NCBI GenBank assembly: GCA_946902875.1
Contig: OX336349.1
Location: 16,453,891-16,517,890 of the forward strand
Source of the DNA: Nematopogon swammerdamellus
Taxonomy: Eukaryota; Arthropoda; Insecta; Lepidoptera; Adelidae
DNA: 64,000 nucleotides
Direction: 5' to 3'
Shown here: positions 49,957 to 59,660 of the stretch, piece after piece
How positions within the stretch are numbered: the first letter of the stretch is position 1
Layout of the letters: every line of letters starts with the position of its first letter
Notes under the pieces: model-generated
Seen by the model: only the letters and a program-made list of their open reading frames with translations
The model's database searches: none
What the model was told of the DNA's origin: nothing
Program-made: the position numbers and the translations under genes

Positions 49957-50370
49957 ACCGACTTCATAAAAGGAGGAGGTTCTCAATTCGACTGGTTTGG
50001 TTACCTCAGAACTTTCGACTGGGTGAACCGATTTTGAAAATTCTTTTTTTATTTGAAAGCTGGTGCTTCCCGTGTGGTCCCATTTTAATTTGGATCGGAT
50101 TGGAAAGCGAGGAGTACATTAATAGCAAAAAATGACTAAAAAAACTGTGAAATAAAAAACTATTTAAAAAAATATAATAACCGCCTTCAAAAATGTATGA
50201 AATAAAAAAAAATCGAACCCTAGAGTAGAAGGCGGTGCTAAAGAAGGCTTTTTTTCATGCATAATTTTTGCTTGCTTTAGCACCGCACCGCATTCAACTC
50301 TAGGGTTCGTTTTTTTTTATTTCATACATTTTTGAAGGCGGTTTTTATATTTTTTTAAATAGTTTTTGTT
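49957..50370. mobile_element. Repeat D, copy 3, with fold-back
   Basis: ACCGACTTCATAAAAGGAGG, then AACTATTTAAAAAAATATAA with CCGCCTTCAAAAATGTATG, and the inverse arm CATACATTTTTGAAGGCGG to AAATAGTTTTTG. A hairpin with arms of about 80 bp is predicted. Confidence 0.75.
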
Positions 50371-50527
50371 TTTATTGAATGTGCGACATAAGGCGCCTAG
50401 CCCACCCATAAGGTGTCAAACGACGCACATGGACATTCGGTCGTATGCGGGGGTTGCGAATGCCATGCCGGCCTGACAGGCGCCCATTCACGCCTCTCTT
50501 GAAGGACCCTAGACTAGACTATACTTG

Positions 50528-50561
<34 letters not shown>

Positions 50562-50735
50562 AATATGTGGGCGGGGAGAGCGTTCCAGAGTTTACCAGTT
50601 CTGTGGAGGAAAGATCGGCAGAACCGATTGGTAGGTGGGTCCGAGGTAAGTCCAGCGTATAGGGATGCAATCCCTGCCCAGTGCGCGTTGTGCGGAGGTG
50701 GAAAGGGGACGTTAAACAGTTAAAATTTTGCAGAA
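50371..50735 (-). mobile_element. Repeat H, longest copy, with G30 tract in the ORF2 tail
   Basis: The minus strand encodes FCRSFLHRTGKLWNALPAHI, then a proline run from the homopolymer, then SFKRGVNGRLSGRHGIRNP. This is the end of a non-LTR ORF2 (SFL.RT..LWN.LP is a common motif there). A G30 run (50531-50560, C30 on the coding strand) interrupts it and probably shifts the frame. Confidence 0.7.
50531..50560 (+). repeat. G30 homopolymer
   Basis: Thirty consecutive G after GGGA. Able to form G-quadruplex. The exact length may be affected by sequencing. Confidence 0.9.
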
Positions 50736-50845
50736 TAACAGGTTCGGTTAAATAAGTTGCAAGGGCGGAATTATGGCTTAAAGATATTTCTTCTGGCCAA
50801 TCTTTAGAGATTTGGCAGATGAAATTTATACATATAAAACCCCCG

Positions 50846-51018
50846 ACTCTTAAAAAGTCAAAAATAATTTCCGTTTACTTACTTAAAGGAGTCGGTAGAC
50901 CGCTAAGTAAATTCCCGCGCAACTTTTGAGTCTTTATATTTAATTTACTTAGCGGTCCCCCGACTCCTTTAAGTAAGTAAACGGAAATTATTTTTGACTT
51001 TTTAAGAGTCGGGGGTTT
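50846..51018. mobile_element. Fold-back element with ~75 bp arms
   Basis: CCCCCGACTCTTAAAAAGTC, AAAAATAATTTCCGTTTACT, TACTTAAAGGAGTCGG and CCGCTAAGTAAATT are followed, after a short loop, by the inverse in the same order. Arms are nearly identical, apart from a CGGTAGACCGC against GCGGTCCCCCG difference near the loop. Confidence 0.85.
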
Positions 51019-51029
51019 TTTAAATTTGT

Positions 51030-51233
51030 AATTTAACTTTTATTTCAAGCTTTTTAAAAAAAACCGCATGCAAATCGGTCCACTTTTGAAGATAATAATT
51101 TTTTTTATTACTTAATTACTTAATTACTTGATTACAAACATAGCTAAGAACCATCCCGATTAAACAGGCTTCCTAATAAAAAAAACCGCATCCAAATCGG
51201 TCCATCCGTTTGGGAGCTACGATGCCACAGACA

Positions 51234-51274
<41 letters not shown>

Positions 51275-51310
51275 AACTTATAACACCCCTCCGTTTTTTT
51301 CGTCGGGGGT
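51030..51310 (+). repeat. Repeat K, copy 2, with (AC)18
   Basis: Two diverged AAACCGCAT-CAAATCGGTCC blocks in tandem (51060 and 51182), CATCCGTTTGGGAGCTACGA, then the dinucleotide array at 51235-51270 and CTCCGTTTTTTTCGTCGGGG. Confidence 0.7.
51235..51270 (+). repeat. (AC)18 microsatellite
   Basis: Eighteen uninterrupted AC dinucleotides within repeat K. Confidence 0.95.
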
Positions 51311-51984
51311 TAATAAATAGTAATGTAGATAGTAACAAAATTATATTAAATTTTAGAACTGTAAATAAAAATTATATTAAAAGTATAGCAATTTGGCAGT
51401 CAAGGTTAAGCTTTATGATCTTCTTTTTAATGATAAATTCGTATAATGTATTCTATAGTTAATATGCAAGGAAATTGATACTTTACCTATAGGGCTTGAA
51501 CATTCACTCCATTCATCCTAAATTCCTTGGCAATTCAACCTTAATCGCTCTTCCCAGATTGGGTTCGCCGACGGAAAAGTATCCCAATTTCATTTCCAAA
51601 ATCCGATCCTTCTATTTACCAATCGCATTCTGCCGAGCCAATTTGCCTAATAGCCCGTTTTGCCCCGTGCTGTACAGTCTGGATCTGAGTGTGTTCCTCT
51701 GGAGTCCTTTCTTCAGAAAATACGGGCATTGTAGTGCCCTCTCCATCCCGGGCCACGAATATAGGCTAAACATACCTCGCTACCAGTATGCGATCGAGTT
51801 AATGTGACCTATGATTACTTAAATTTTATAGTTAAATGTTTTGTTGGTTACAGTAAATTTAAGACTATTTTAATTTATTTACAACAGAAAAAACACAAAG
51901 TTTAATCGAAATGCCCATACACAAACTTCAGTACAGTTTGTGATTCACTCGATATTTTTTTCAATATTAAATTAACGTGTGAGT
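51311..51984. other. No recognisable gene; one 103-codon frame
   Basis: The plus-strand frame at 51496-51807 has ordinary composition but no recognised motif and no evident splice or promoter context. It cannot be supported as a gene. Confidence 0.3.
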
Positions 51985-52120
51985 GTGGTACTTAAATAGT
52001 CCCACTGCATCTGTCCCCGTGCATGTCGTAAAATGTGATAAGGCACAGGGTCAAGATGCCGCGCTAAACGGTGACTATATAGCCATGTCTAACATTGGCG
52101 CGGTCCTTCCACTGTAACAA
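51985..52120 (+). repeat. Repeat C, copy 8 (5' portion)
   Basis: TGGTACTTAAATAGTCCCAC, CATCTGTCCCCGTGCATGTC and CGCGGTCCTTCCACTG; diverged and truncated. Confidence 0.6.
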
Positions 52121-52250
52121 ACATACCTACCATAGATATAATCTACTGGTTTGTTTGATGCTATTATTTAAATTTGAAATAGTCATTATTATTGATTTTC
52201 TTTGTTTATCTCTGAGCTGTCAGACAAGACTTTTACTCATCTACTTATAT

Positions 52251-52485
52251 TAAATCGGTACTAATAAAAAAAGCGAAGTTTATCCGAGCGACTTGTCACG
52301 TACGTCAATCTATGAATATCCTTATAACTCGGGAACCACTGTATCGATTTACATATGGTTTTGACGGTTACATTCTGTCACTTCTCAAGATTGCTTTAGA
52401 CTATGAATCATAACGCTACGTCATCGGCGGCCTGAGATGTGAGCAAAAAGTCACGCGAAGCGAAGCCGCCGGCAAAAGCTAGTCT
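52251..52485 (+). mobile_element. Helitron-like non-autonomous element
   Basis: Starts near GGTACTAATAAAAAAAGCGA, continues with CCTTATAACTCGGGAACCAC and ends with the hairpin-forming GCGAAGCGAAGCCGCCGGC and AAAGCTAGT. ACTAATA...GCGAAGTTT starts and a hairpin just before CTAG are typical of Helitron ends; a CTRR terminus with no target duplication is the known rule. A diverged inverse copy lies at 12899. Confidence 0.6.
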
Positions 52486-53117
52486 ACAATATACGTAAAA
52501 CGTATTAATTAAATTATATGGCTTCGTGAGTGTCTAACCGGTCATATTTAATGTGTAAACCGTGTGAGAATCGCTGTTATCTTCTTTGCTGGCATCATTT
52601 TCGCCGGCGCGGAGCATTGGCCTAGCCTAGCTTTTCATCAAAACTAAACATTCAAGAAGGGCAAACAACTTTTTGTCACGGCCCCGATCAACCCACGCGA
52701 GTAACAATTCTAACTCCGTCTCAAGTTAGAGAACGCAGCTTTTGTCGCGACGACGAGACGAACGAACGAGTTACTTCACTCCTCCGCACGCCCCCACGCG
52801 AAAACTATCCGGCAAGTTGGCCGACATGACTGCCACCCAGCAAGTCTGCCGACGTAGCCTCGGCAGGATATTGCGAGCATTGCGTTGCTAGACTTAGCTT
52901 AGCTTATGAATTTTTATACGGAGGAAAAACCAATTCCACGCAAACAATGGCCGTAGACAATGCTCGGTTGGCTATAAAAGTGGAGATTCTCTAGAAATGT
53001 GACGCACTTGAGTAGGGATACTTATGAGAATACACGCAAGTAAGGTACATAGTGAATGCGGTAAAGAGGTTCTATAGGTATTTTAAATACGGTTTACTCG
53101 CTTTTTTATTGAAATTA
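52486..53117. other. No gene seen
   Basis: GC-rich in the middle (52660-52870). CTTAGCTTAGC and GCCTAGCCTAGC duplications are the only structure noted. Confidence 0.35.
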
Positions 53118-53190
53118 CGCTGACACGGATAGTGGTATATACCCTACATCTACAACATCCGTGATGTCAGGCCATAACAATTTTGTTGAA
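53118..53190 (-). mobile_element. SINE-A tail fragment
   Basis: CGCTGACACGGATAGTGG, CTACAACATCCGTGATGTCA and GGCCATAACA, inverse of the SINE-A tail. Confidence 0.55.
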
Positions 53191-53578
53191 CTCACGAACG
53201 ACAGTAGACGAGCTGCCGAGGCTGACAAAGGAGATCATCCGTAAAATTGTATAATGCCTGTTTTTTTTTACAAAATTATCAGAATTTCATCTTCGAGCAA
53301 TACATAAAAGTCAATATTTTAATGTGCAAAAGTTGCACACAAGTACAACGCTATTGCCGAATAATATTTTTTTTATATATTTTATATTTCCCAGGAAAAA
53401 AGCTCACTTCATATGACTATACATTACCCGAATTTCAGCTCAATTATTCAGTTCAACGGACGCATTTGCCACGACTTGAAGCTTAAAGAAATATTATATT
53501 CAGTTTTCTTAGGAAAAACTGCGTACAAAATATTTTATAAACATATTCTCAATACTTGTAAAACATTAAAATTTTTTG

Positions 53579-53972
53579 TCAGCCTCGTTAGCTCAGTGGT
53601 GCAGACATTCAACTGTCGCTATTGAATGTTAAGCAACGCTGGGTGCGGTCTGTACTTGGATGGGTGACCGCTGACCGTTGGAGGCTGACCGAGGTTCGGA
53701 TTCCTCGTAAAACTGTAGGTCCCTTCCCTCCTAATCTTACTAGGTGGTAGGGTTTAACCCGCCCGGGTTGGTACCACCGCACTGAATAAAACGTCGGTCT
53801 AAACGGCTATGTAAATAGTTTGTGTTTTCCGACCAGTTCAGTGTAGCCGGCACGATCAAAGGGGGAAGCACTGACATGGCACCTAGTTCACCCGGTGTTA
53901 TGGGCTGACATCACGGACGTTGTAGGTGATGTAGCGAACCGTGTCAGTTTCCATAAAACAAAAAAAAAAAAA
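53579..53972 (+). mobile_element. SINE-A copy 7, full length
   Basis: Head: CAGCCTCGTTAGCTCAGTGG with A box TTAGCTCAGTGG; ATTCAACTGTCGCTATTGAAT, which folds on itself; 5S-like TTAAGCAACGCTGGGTGCGG and CTGTACTTGGATGGGTGACC; T-arm-like CGAGGTTCGGATTCCTCG. Core: AAAACTGTAGGTCCCTTCCC to GTACCACCGCACTG. Tail: GGCACCTAGTTCACCCGGTG to CAGTTTCCATAAAACA plus A12. Closely similar to copy 6, so recently active. Confidence 0.88.
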
Positions 53973-54089
53973 GCCTCTTGTCAAGTTAAGCGAGGAAATA
54001 TGACCTAAATGTAACACTGACGAATCCAACTGTTCCCGTAGGTCTCGAAGGATAATAAAAAATAATAAAATACAATATAATACTGAATG

Positions 54090-54172
54090 AGAGGTCTGTT
54101 CACCGAGGCATTATGAGGTGACATCACGGGCGTAGCAGGCGATGAATCCAACCTTGTCTGTTTCCATAAACA
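54090..54172 (+). mobile_element. SINE-A tail fragment
   Basis: GTTCACCGAGGCATTATGAG, GTGACATCACGGGCGTAGCA and TGTCTGTTTCCATAAACACG. Confidence 0.6.
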
Positions 54173-54395
54173 CGTTTCTTGTATGGTAACCCGCACCCCC
54201 CCCCCCCCCCCCCCCCCAATTTTTTACTTTAATTTTTTTTATTATTTGTTGTTATATCCGCAATAATAGCGCATATTCTGTGAAAATTTCAACCGACTAC
54301 CTATTACGGTTCCAAAGATACAGCAGTAGGACAGACAGACAGACGGCGGCGTAGGCTTAGTAATAGGATTCCGTACGGGATACGGAACCCTAAAA
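54160..54395 (+). repeat. Repeat E copy with C22 tract
   Basis: Starts at the SINE-A end and holds C22 (54196-54217), ATATCCGCAATAATAGCGCA, TGTGAAAATTTCAACCGACT, CAGTAGGACAGACAGACAGA and TTCCGTACGGGATACGGAAC. Other copies have only C4-C7 at this place, so the run is an expansion. Confidence 0.7.
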
Positions 54396-54690
54396 GTACC
54401 CATCCAATTTTTACCCGACTCCGTAAATTCCCCATCACTTTACGCTTAAAACCCCGAGCACTGAGTATCCACGGATTTGTGTCATATCAAGCTTACCGCC
54501 GACGACGACGTCGCGTCGCCGACTCAAAACCTCCGGAATTAGTGAGGCGAGTAATCCAGAAAACCGCAAAAACCTCGCCGACGACGATATCCTCAGGAAC
54601 TAGGAAAACCTCGCGTTTTCATTTCGAAGGACAGTAATGTTTTCAGGACATCAATGAGTTTCTTATTTTTGAACATAGGTAGGTAGAGCC

Positions 54691-54775
54691 ACTTTTTTTT
54701 TTATTGAAAGCTCGACATGTGTAGCCGAGCCACCCATTAGGTGTCTAACGACGCCCGCGGATATTCGGACACGAG
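54691..54775 (-). mobile_element. Repeat H fragment
   Basis: TTTTTTTTATTGAAAGCTCG, GCCGAGCCACCCATTAGGTG and TCTAACGACGCCCGCGGATA, inverse of repeat H. Confidence 0.65.
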
Positions 54776-54811
54776 GAGAAAATATACTTGAGGAAAAATA
54801 TATGGACTTAC

Positions 54812-54879
54812 CTGCAGTCAGTATATAATAGTTAGGAATTTCAGCAGATACGTCTTCGCGTGTTTCTTCGACATCTTAC
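54812..54879 (-). other. Candidate recursive-splice exon (68 nt)
   Basis: On the minus strand TTTTATTTTCAG is followed immediately by GTAAGATG, so a 3' splice site abuts a 5' splice site sequence. Sixty-eight nt later CTGCAG|GTAAGT gives a strong second 5' splice site. This is the layout described for recursive-splice exons in long introns of flies and vertebrates. The exon contains an ATG (54874) opening an 18-codon frame, MSKKHAKTYLLKFLTIIY, that stops before the exon ends. It could instead be an upstream-ORF 5' UTR exon or chance. If real, a host gene on the minus strand spans this window. Confidence 0.3.
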
Positions 54880-55042
54880 CTGAAAATAAAACATAAAAGT
54901 TGGATTAATTTGTAGTCATGAGAAGTAAACCCTGGGGTGCCTTCAGACGGCCCAGCAACATTCCGCAAATCTGCTAGTATGGTCACAGATTACTTAATCG
55001 TGTCTCACTAAGCGTATATATATTTCCCCCACAGTACAGTTG

Positions 55043-55190
55043 TCCTTCAAGAGAGGCGTGAATAGGCCAGCCTGCCAGGCCAGCATGGCATTCGCAACCC
55101 CCGCGTACGACCGAATGTCCATGGGCGTCGTTAGGCACCTTATGGGTGGCTCGGCGCCACAAGTCGCGCTTTATATAAACAAAAAAAAAC
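55043..55190 (+). mobile_element. Repeat H copy
   Basis: Encodes SFKRGVNRPACQASMAFATP and AYDRMSMGVVRHLMGGSAPQ, then the A-rich end AACAAAAAAAAAC. It is followed closely by a repeat E proximal fragment (GCGGTCAAGTGCGATTCGAA, about 55208). Confidence 0.7.
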
Positions 55191-55304
55191 ATACTGGTTA
55201 TCATAAAAAAAGCGGTCAAGTGCGATTCGAACTCGCGTGGAGAGGGTTCCGTACCATTCCGCGGACTTCTAGGTACCCGTTTGCGTAATTATTTAACCAC
55301 CACA

Positions 55305-55370
55305 GAACATCGATCGGCGGCCGTCTTACCAAGCCGGGGCCGAGCGTGCGACGCGGTTTATTGCTCTGTG
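55305..55370 (+). repeat. Repeat P fragment
   Basis: ACAGAACATCGATCGGCGGC and CGTCTTACCAAGCCGGGGCC; related to 704 and 56436. Confidence 0.5.
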
Positions 55371-55377
55371 CTGTACG

Positions 55378-55620
55378 TTCATACCACACGCTGTATCCTG
55401 TCAATAGGGGTAAGCAGAGTAATCGGTGTTGTGATGTCAAGCAGCAAGGAACGAACAAGTAACGAACGAAGACCCATCTTCTGCATGACTCGGTGGAAGG
55501 GCCGTATCAAGGTGAGGAGAAGGTGTCTAGCCTGTCGCCCTTTAGCACGGCATCTCGTCCTTATACCTTGTCGCCATTTACGACGGGGAAGGATGCAGTG
55601 GGGCTATTCTTAGGCCCCAC
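55378..55620 (-). repeat. Repeat C, copy 9
   Basis: CATACCACACGCTGTATCCT, GAGTAATCGGTGTTGTGATG and GCAGTGGGGCTATTCTTAGG with CCCCACGCGG. Internally deleted. Confidence 0.7.
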
Positions 55621-55957
55621 GCGGTACTGGTACGCGGAAGGATAAATTTTCGTGCGTAATTTTTTCATTTCATAAATATTTTTTTAATGTAGTTTATTTT
55701 TAGTATAATTACTAAAACCTTGTTCAAGCAAGGAATAACAACATGTTTTTAAATTATTTATTGCCTTACCATACGTATAATCACGTTAATTTGTTATATC
55801 ATACATACAGCATACGCACATCATATTTTCACATACATTGTCCACTTTTTATGGTTCCGTTACGTAGCGAAGCGATGCTAGGGTCCCTCCCTTACGATTA
55901 TATATTTTCATTATACTACTACAGGAGAAAGTACTGAAAGAAATATAAAAAATCTAT
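55621..55957. other. No gene seen; AT-rich
   Basis: AT-rich spacer; contains GGTTCCGTTACGTAGCG-type sequence near 55853, possibly repeat E related. Confidence 0.35.
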
Positions 55958-56405
55958 CAAGCGCGAGTTTTACTCGCGCACGGAGGTTTCCGTATCTATC
56001 CGCTATCAATAATATCCGCCTATCCGCTCAGAAAGCCTCAATAAGGTCGATGGCAATTGACGGTGGGAAAATGACAGCACCTCAATGAGGTCGTTGGCAA
56101 TTGAGCGGCTATCTTTTGTCTTTCAACAATGCAATGAATAAAAGCCTGTGGCGCCATCTATTATTCAATAGCTTGACTAATAGATTTTTCGAACGTTTGT
56201 TGTATGGGAGCCCCCCTTAATTTTTAACATTTTCTTTTTTTTATTATTTGTTGTTATATCCGCCATAGTAACACATATTCTGTGAAAACTTCAACGGGTT
56301 ACCTATTACGTTTCAAGAGATACAGCCCTCGGACAGACGGACGGACGGACAGACAGACGGCGAAGGCTTAGTAATAGGCTTCCGTACGGGATACGGAAAC
56401 CTAAA
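55958..56405 (+). repeat. Repeat E, longest copy
   Basis: GCGCGAGTTTTACTCGCGCA, GCCTGTGGCGCCATCTATTA, GTATGGGAGCCCCCCTTAAT, ATATCCGCCATAGTAACACA, (GGAC)n with (AGAC)n at 56333-56358, and CCGTACGGGATACGGAAACC. It includes a short internal duplication around CTCAATAAGGTCGATGGCAA and CTCAATGAGGTCGTTGGCAA. Confidence 0.75.
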
Positions 56406-56432
56406 AATAGCAGTACTGCACAAATAAATCAT

Positions 56433-56510
56433 CCTCACAGAACAGCGATCGGCGGCCGCCTTACCCCGGACGGCCAAGAAGCCGCGAAGCGGTTTCTTGA
56501 TCTGTCTAAT
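56433..56510 (+). repeat. Repeat P fragment
   Basis: CACAGAACAGCGATCGGCGG, CCTTACCCCGGACGGCCAAG and GGTTTCTTGATCTGTC. Confidence 0.55.
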
Positions 56511-56766
56511 CCTCAATCAAGGTGGGAATCCCAGCCCTCACGCAGCCGGGGTGAAACCCACCGGGCGCTAGTCTGGAATCTGGAGCGTGTTGCTGTTTTA
56601 CGGGTTACATACGCAATATCGATCACGGATACTACAAACAGCGTATGTGATTGTACATAAAGTGTGTGATTGTCACACATCCGCACTCAGTCGCCGTCAG
56701 TCGCCTGCAGTCAACAAAAGGATAACCAGAAGTAAAATTAATTTAATTATATAAATGTATTAAGTC

Positions 56767-56895
56767 AGGTGGGACGACATCACGTACGTCGGCGGTAAGC
56801 AGTGGTTCCGTACCGCTGAAGGGCGGGAGGACTGGAGGAAAATTGGAGAGTTGTATGTCCAGCAGTCGACGCTTACACGCTGACTGACTGACTGA
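56767..56895 (+). pseudogene. RTE-clade ORF2 terminal fragment
   Basis: Encodes WDDITYVGGKQWFRTAEGRE then DWRKIGELYVQQSTLTR and TGA at 56881, followed by TGACTGACTGACTGA. It is the same RTE 3' end as at 45957-46290, without the frame change in the shared part. Confidence 0.7.
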
Positions 56896-57589
56896 ATTAA
56901 AATTATCTAAATACACCCGTGATGCAAGCCAATATTCCCTTAAAAGTACATAAGATATAAGTACCTGTGATTTCTCTTAGTCGTGCGGGCTACAAGTTAG
57001 TGGAAAATATAAAAAAAAATACACTGCCTCTACATTTCAAAGACCATGGTTTTGATAACCAAAGTATGTCGACACCCAATCTATTCATCATTAAACAGAT
57101 AAGACTGTCAACATCTCGGTCGATCAATTTATAAGTCAACATTATGTCACACCCGCCTATAAAACAGGTGTAAAATGTTCTCCCTTATTCTGCAACAAGG
57201 CGGGTGGGGCGGCAGAAGCGCGAGCGGTGGCGGGGGGTCGCGGGATATCGGTGACGATCCGACAAAATCCACAAAAAATATCTTATCTACCCCACAACAC
57301 ATCCGTACACAGATCTGATGACTAATCCCATTACAGCGGCATCCGAAACTCGTCTCTATTACCATACGATAAGATGAGAAATCGAATGAAAGGAAATTGG
57401 AGACGAGCAAACTTTAAGATTATGCTGATGCCTTCTCACCCGCGTATAGGGCTCTAAGCCTACTTGCGTTAGAGACCGTATATTCTAAGATGACACGCAT
57501 CTATGAAGTATTACTAGTATCTCATCTGTGGTATTGTTACTTAAGAGTCTATATGACGCTAGAAAAAGGGCGGGCTAGGGCGACAGAAG
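56896..57589. other. No gene seen
   Basis: The minus-strand 87-codon frame at 57147-57410 has a proline/leucine-rich tail from GC-rich DNA and no motif. Confidence 0.3.
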
Positions 57590-57690
57590 ACTAGTTCGCC
57601 CGGACGACCAAAAAGAGAAGCACATGGCACCTAGTTAAAACAAGGTGTTACTGGCTGACATCACGGATGCGAGATGTCGTCGTCGCAATT
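57590..57690 (+). mobile_element. SINE-A tail fragment, diverged
   Basis: GAAGCACATGGCACCTAGTT, GTTACTGGCTGACATCACGG. No A-tail of its own. Confidence 0.55.
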
Positions 57691-57721
57691 GTTTTTATTG
57701 TTTTATTAGTTTTTTTTTTCA

Positions 57722-57741
57722 ATTAGGTTAGGTTAGGTTAA
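57722..57741 (+). repeat. Short interstitial telomere-like repeat (TTAGG)3
   Basis: ATTAGGTTAGGTTAGGTTAA holds three TTAGG units, the usual lepidopteran telomere sequence. Single or double units also lie in the hairpins at 22128 and 28317. Confidence 0.7.
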
Positions 57742-58394
57742 CATTTCATAGTGGTTTGCGGCTAAAATAACACAGAGGTACATGATTACTGCCACTGCTG
57801 GCCCTTAAAATTAAAGCACTTACTTCGTTTTGTGACAAAAACGTGTTGCAATATAAAGTAGGCAGTGTTTACTTTAAGCGGAAACTCAACAGCAGTGTGG
57901 CTTGTTTCAGCAGGATTGATAATAATGAAGTCTATATTGAAGCTTCCGCGAACAATACGTGACGCGAATGCTCCTCTTTGAGGCGAATCTCATTTCATCC
58001 GAGTTCCTCATGCGAGATTTCTTTTGTCAGGTAATGGATCAAAGTGAACAGCTCTTTCTTCTGCGAATGAAATTTTTACCGTTCCAAGATTCTGTGTGAA
58101 AGGCGAAAAAGTGTTACTCTGTCGTCGGTTTCGTAGCCTGCGTCTAATTATTTCTTTTTAGGCTTCCGTAGCCAATAACACCGGCACAGGAACCTTATAA
58201 AATTGGTCAGTTATCCATCCGTGCGTCCGTCCGTCCGTCACAGCCTGTAGTTCCTAAACGGTTCGAGCTACATATCTTCTGGAAACTTGGAATATTATAA
58301 ACTGTAGATATATTCCGGGAATAGATGTCTTGTGTAAACAATGTTAGGGGGCTACGGAACCCTCTGCGTGTCAATAAGGTTATAGCACTTAACA
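57742..58394. other. No gene seen
   Basis: Mostly unassigned; CCGTCCGTCCGTC run near 58223-58238 and a GGCTACGGAACCCTCTGCGT piece of repeat E at 58351. Confidence 0.35.
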
Positions 58395-58690
58395 AGTTTT
58401 TAGATTTCCGTATCCCGTACGGAAGCCTATTACTAAGCCTACGCCGTCTGTCTGTCTGTCTGTCCGTCCGTCTGTCCGTCCGAGGGCTGTATCTCTTGAA
58501 CCGTAATAGGTAGGCGTTTAAAATTTTCACAGAATATCTATTATTATGGCAGATATAACAACAAATAATAAAAAATAGAAAAAGTAAAAATTTAGGGGGG
58601 TTCCTATACAAGCAACGTGTTTTTTTTTCAATGTTTTTTTTTGTGGTGCGGAAACCTCGGTGCGCGAGTCCGACTCGCACTTGTTTTTCA
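58395..58690 (-). repeat. Repeat E copy
   Basis: AGATTTCCGTATCCCGTACG, (GTCT)n at 58446-58475, ATTATGGCAGATATAACAAC and CGGTGCGCGAGTCCGACTCG. Confidence 0.7.
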
Positions 58691-59384
58691 TTTAACCAAC
58701 TTAAAAAAAGGAGGTTCTCAATTCAAAACATGCATGTAACTGTTTTACGTCTGTTAAAAGGGAATGTATAAGAGAAAAAGACGGGGTTGTATTAGAAATT
58801 CGCGACTTCTATTATGCCAAATTTAACTATAATTTATTCGTACACTGTTTCCGTTTCTCGAATCTCGAGTGTGCCACCCTACGTCTACGTCAAAATAATT
58901 ATTTCCTATTTGCACGACAAAAATCCGTATGGATACGGAACCCTAAACATACGAGCGCTAGTAATATATATATATTTTTTATTCGTATTATATATCATTT
59001 TCACCTTCAGAATAATGCCCTGAAATGTCGTGGTATTATGGATTGCGGGATCAGACAGTGAGGATGTGATTTTGATAAATTTATGTTATCCCTAATTAAT
59101 CCTTTCGGATTATAATGGCAACACGGGGCTTTGTGCAGAGCATCGGGGGACGCGCGATTTCGCGTGATTTTGAGCAAGTACAGTCAAATTCTGAAAATGG
59201 CTATGCATATTATTCGAATAGTTATTTGAAATTTTTGGAGTTAGTAATTTTTTACTTATTTTCCAAAAATACGTTTTCAGTAGAAGTATTGTGTTAATAA
59301 AAATATTGCTAGGTTTTAAAATGCTCTATTAATAAATTGAGAAGTCGTTGGGATTTCCCTGAATAGTCTAAAAAGGTTCTACGT

Positions 59385-59660
59385 ACTCTGGAGAAATGGC
59401 AACAGATATCCCGCGACAGTTCTACGGTTGCGGTCACTAAACAGTTCTTCCCAGACGTCCGCACGGCATATCGAACCCTCCTGAAAAGCCCCGCACACAG
59501 ACCTGGACCGCACACGGTAGGGCTAGCTCACTAACTGAACAGATTCAAACTAAAGGACTCCACAATCTGCGGCTTCTTGGGAGACGCGAAAGAGAAGGCT
59601 GAACACCTGTTCGACCACTACCCGAGATTCTCCGCCAAGAGGTCGGAGATATAGATGTAG
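59385..59660 (+). pseudogene. Degenerate non-LTR ORF2 C-terminus
   Basis: One frame reads FFPDVRTAYRTLLKSPAHRP, then after a stop LNRFKLKDSTICGFLGDAKE and KAEHLFDHYPRFSAKR. GH.rf..h..G....C.fCg...eta.H...hCPrf is the terminal zinc-knuckle region of R1/jockey-type retrotransposon proteins. Here two cysteines have been replaced (C..F...H...Y), and a stop interrupts it. No poly-A or duplication was identified. Confidence 0.5.

Noticed and set aside
51496..51807. 103-codon plus-strand frame
   Set aside because: No recognisable motif, promoter or splice context; kept only as a note.
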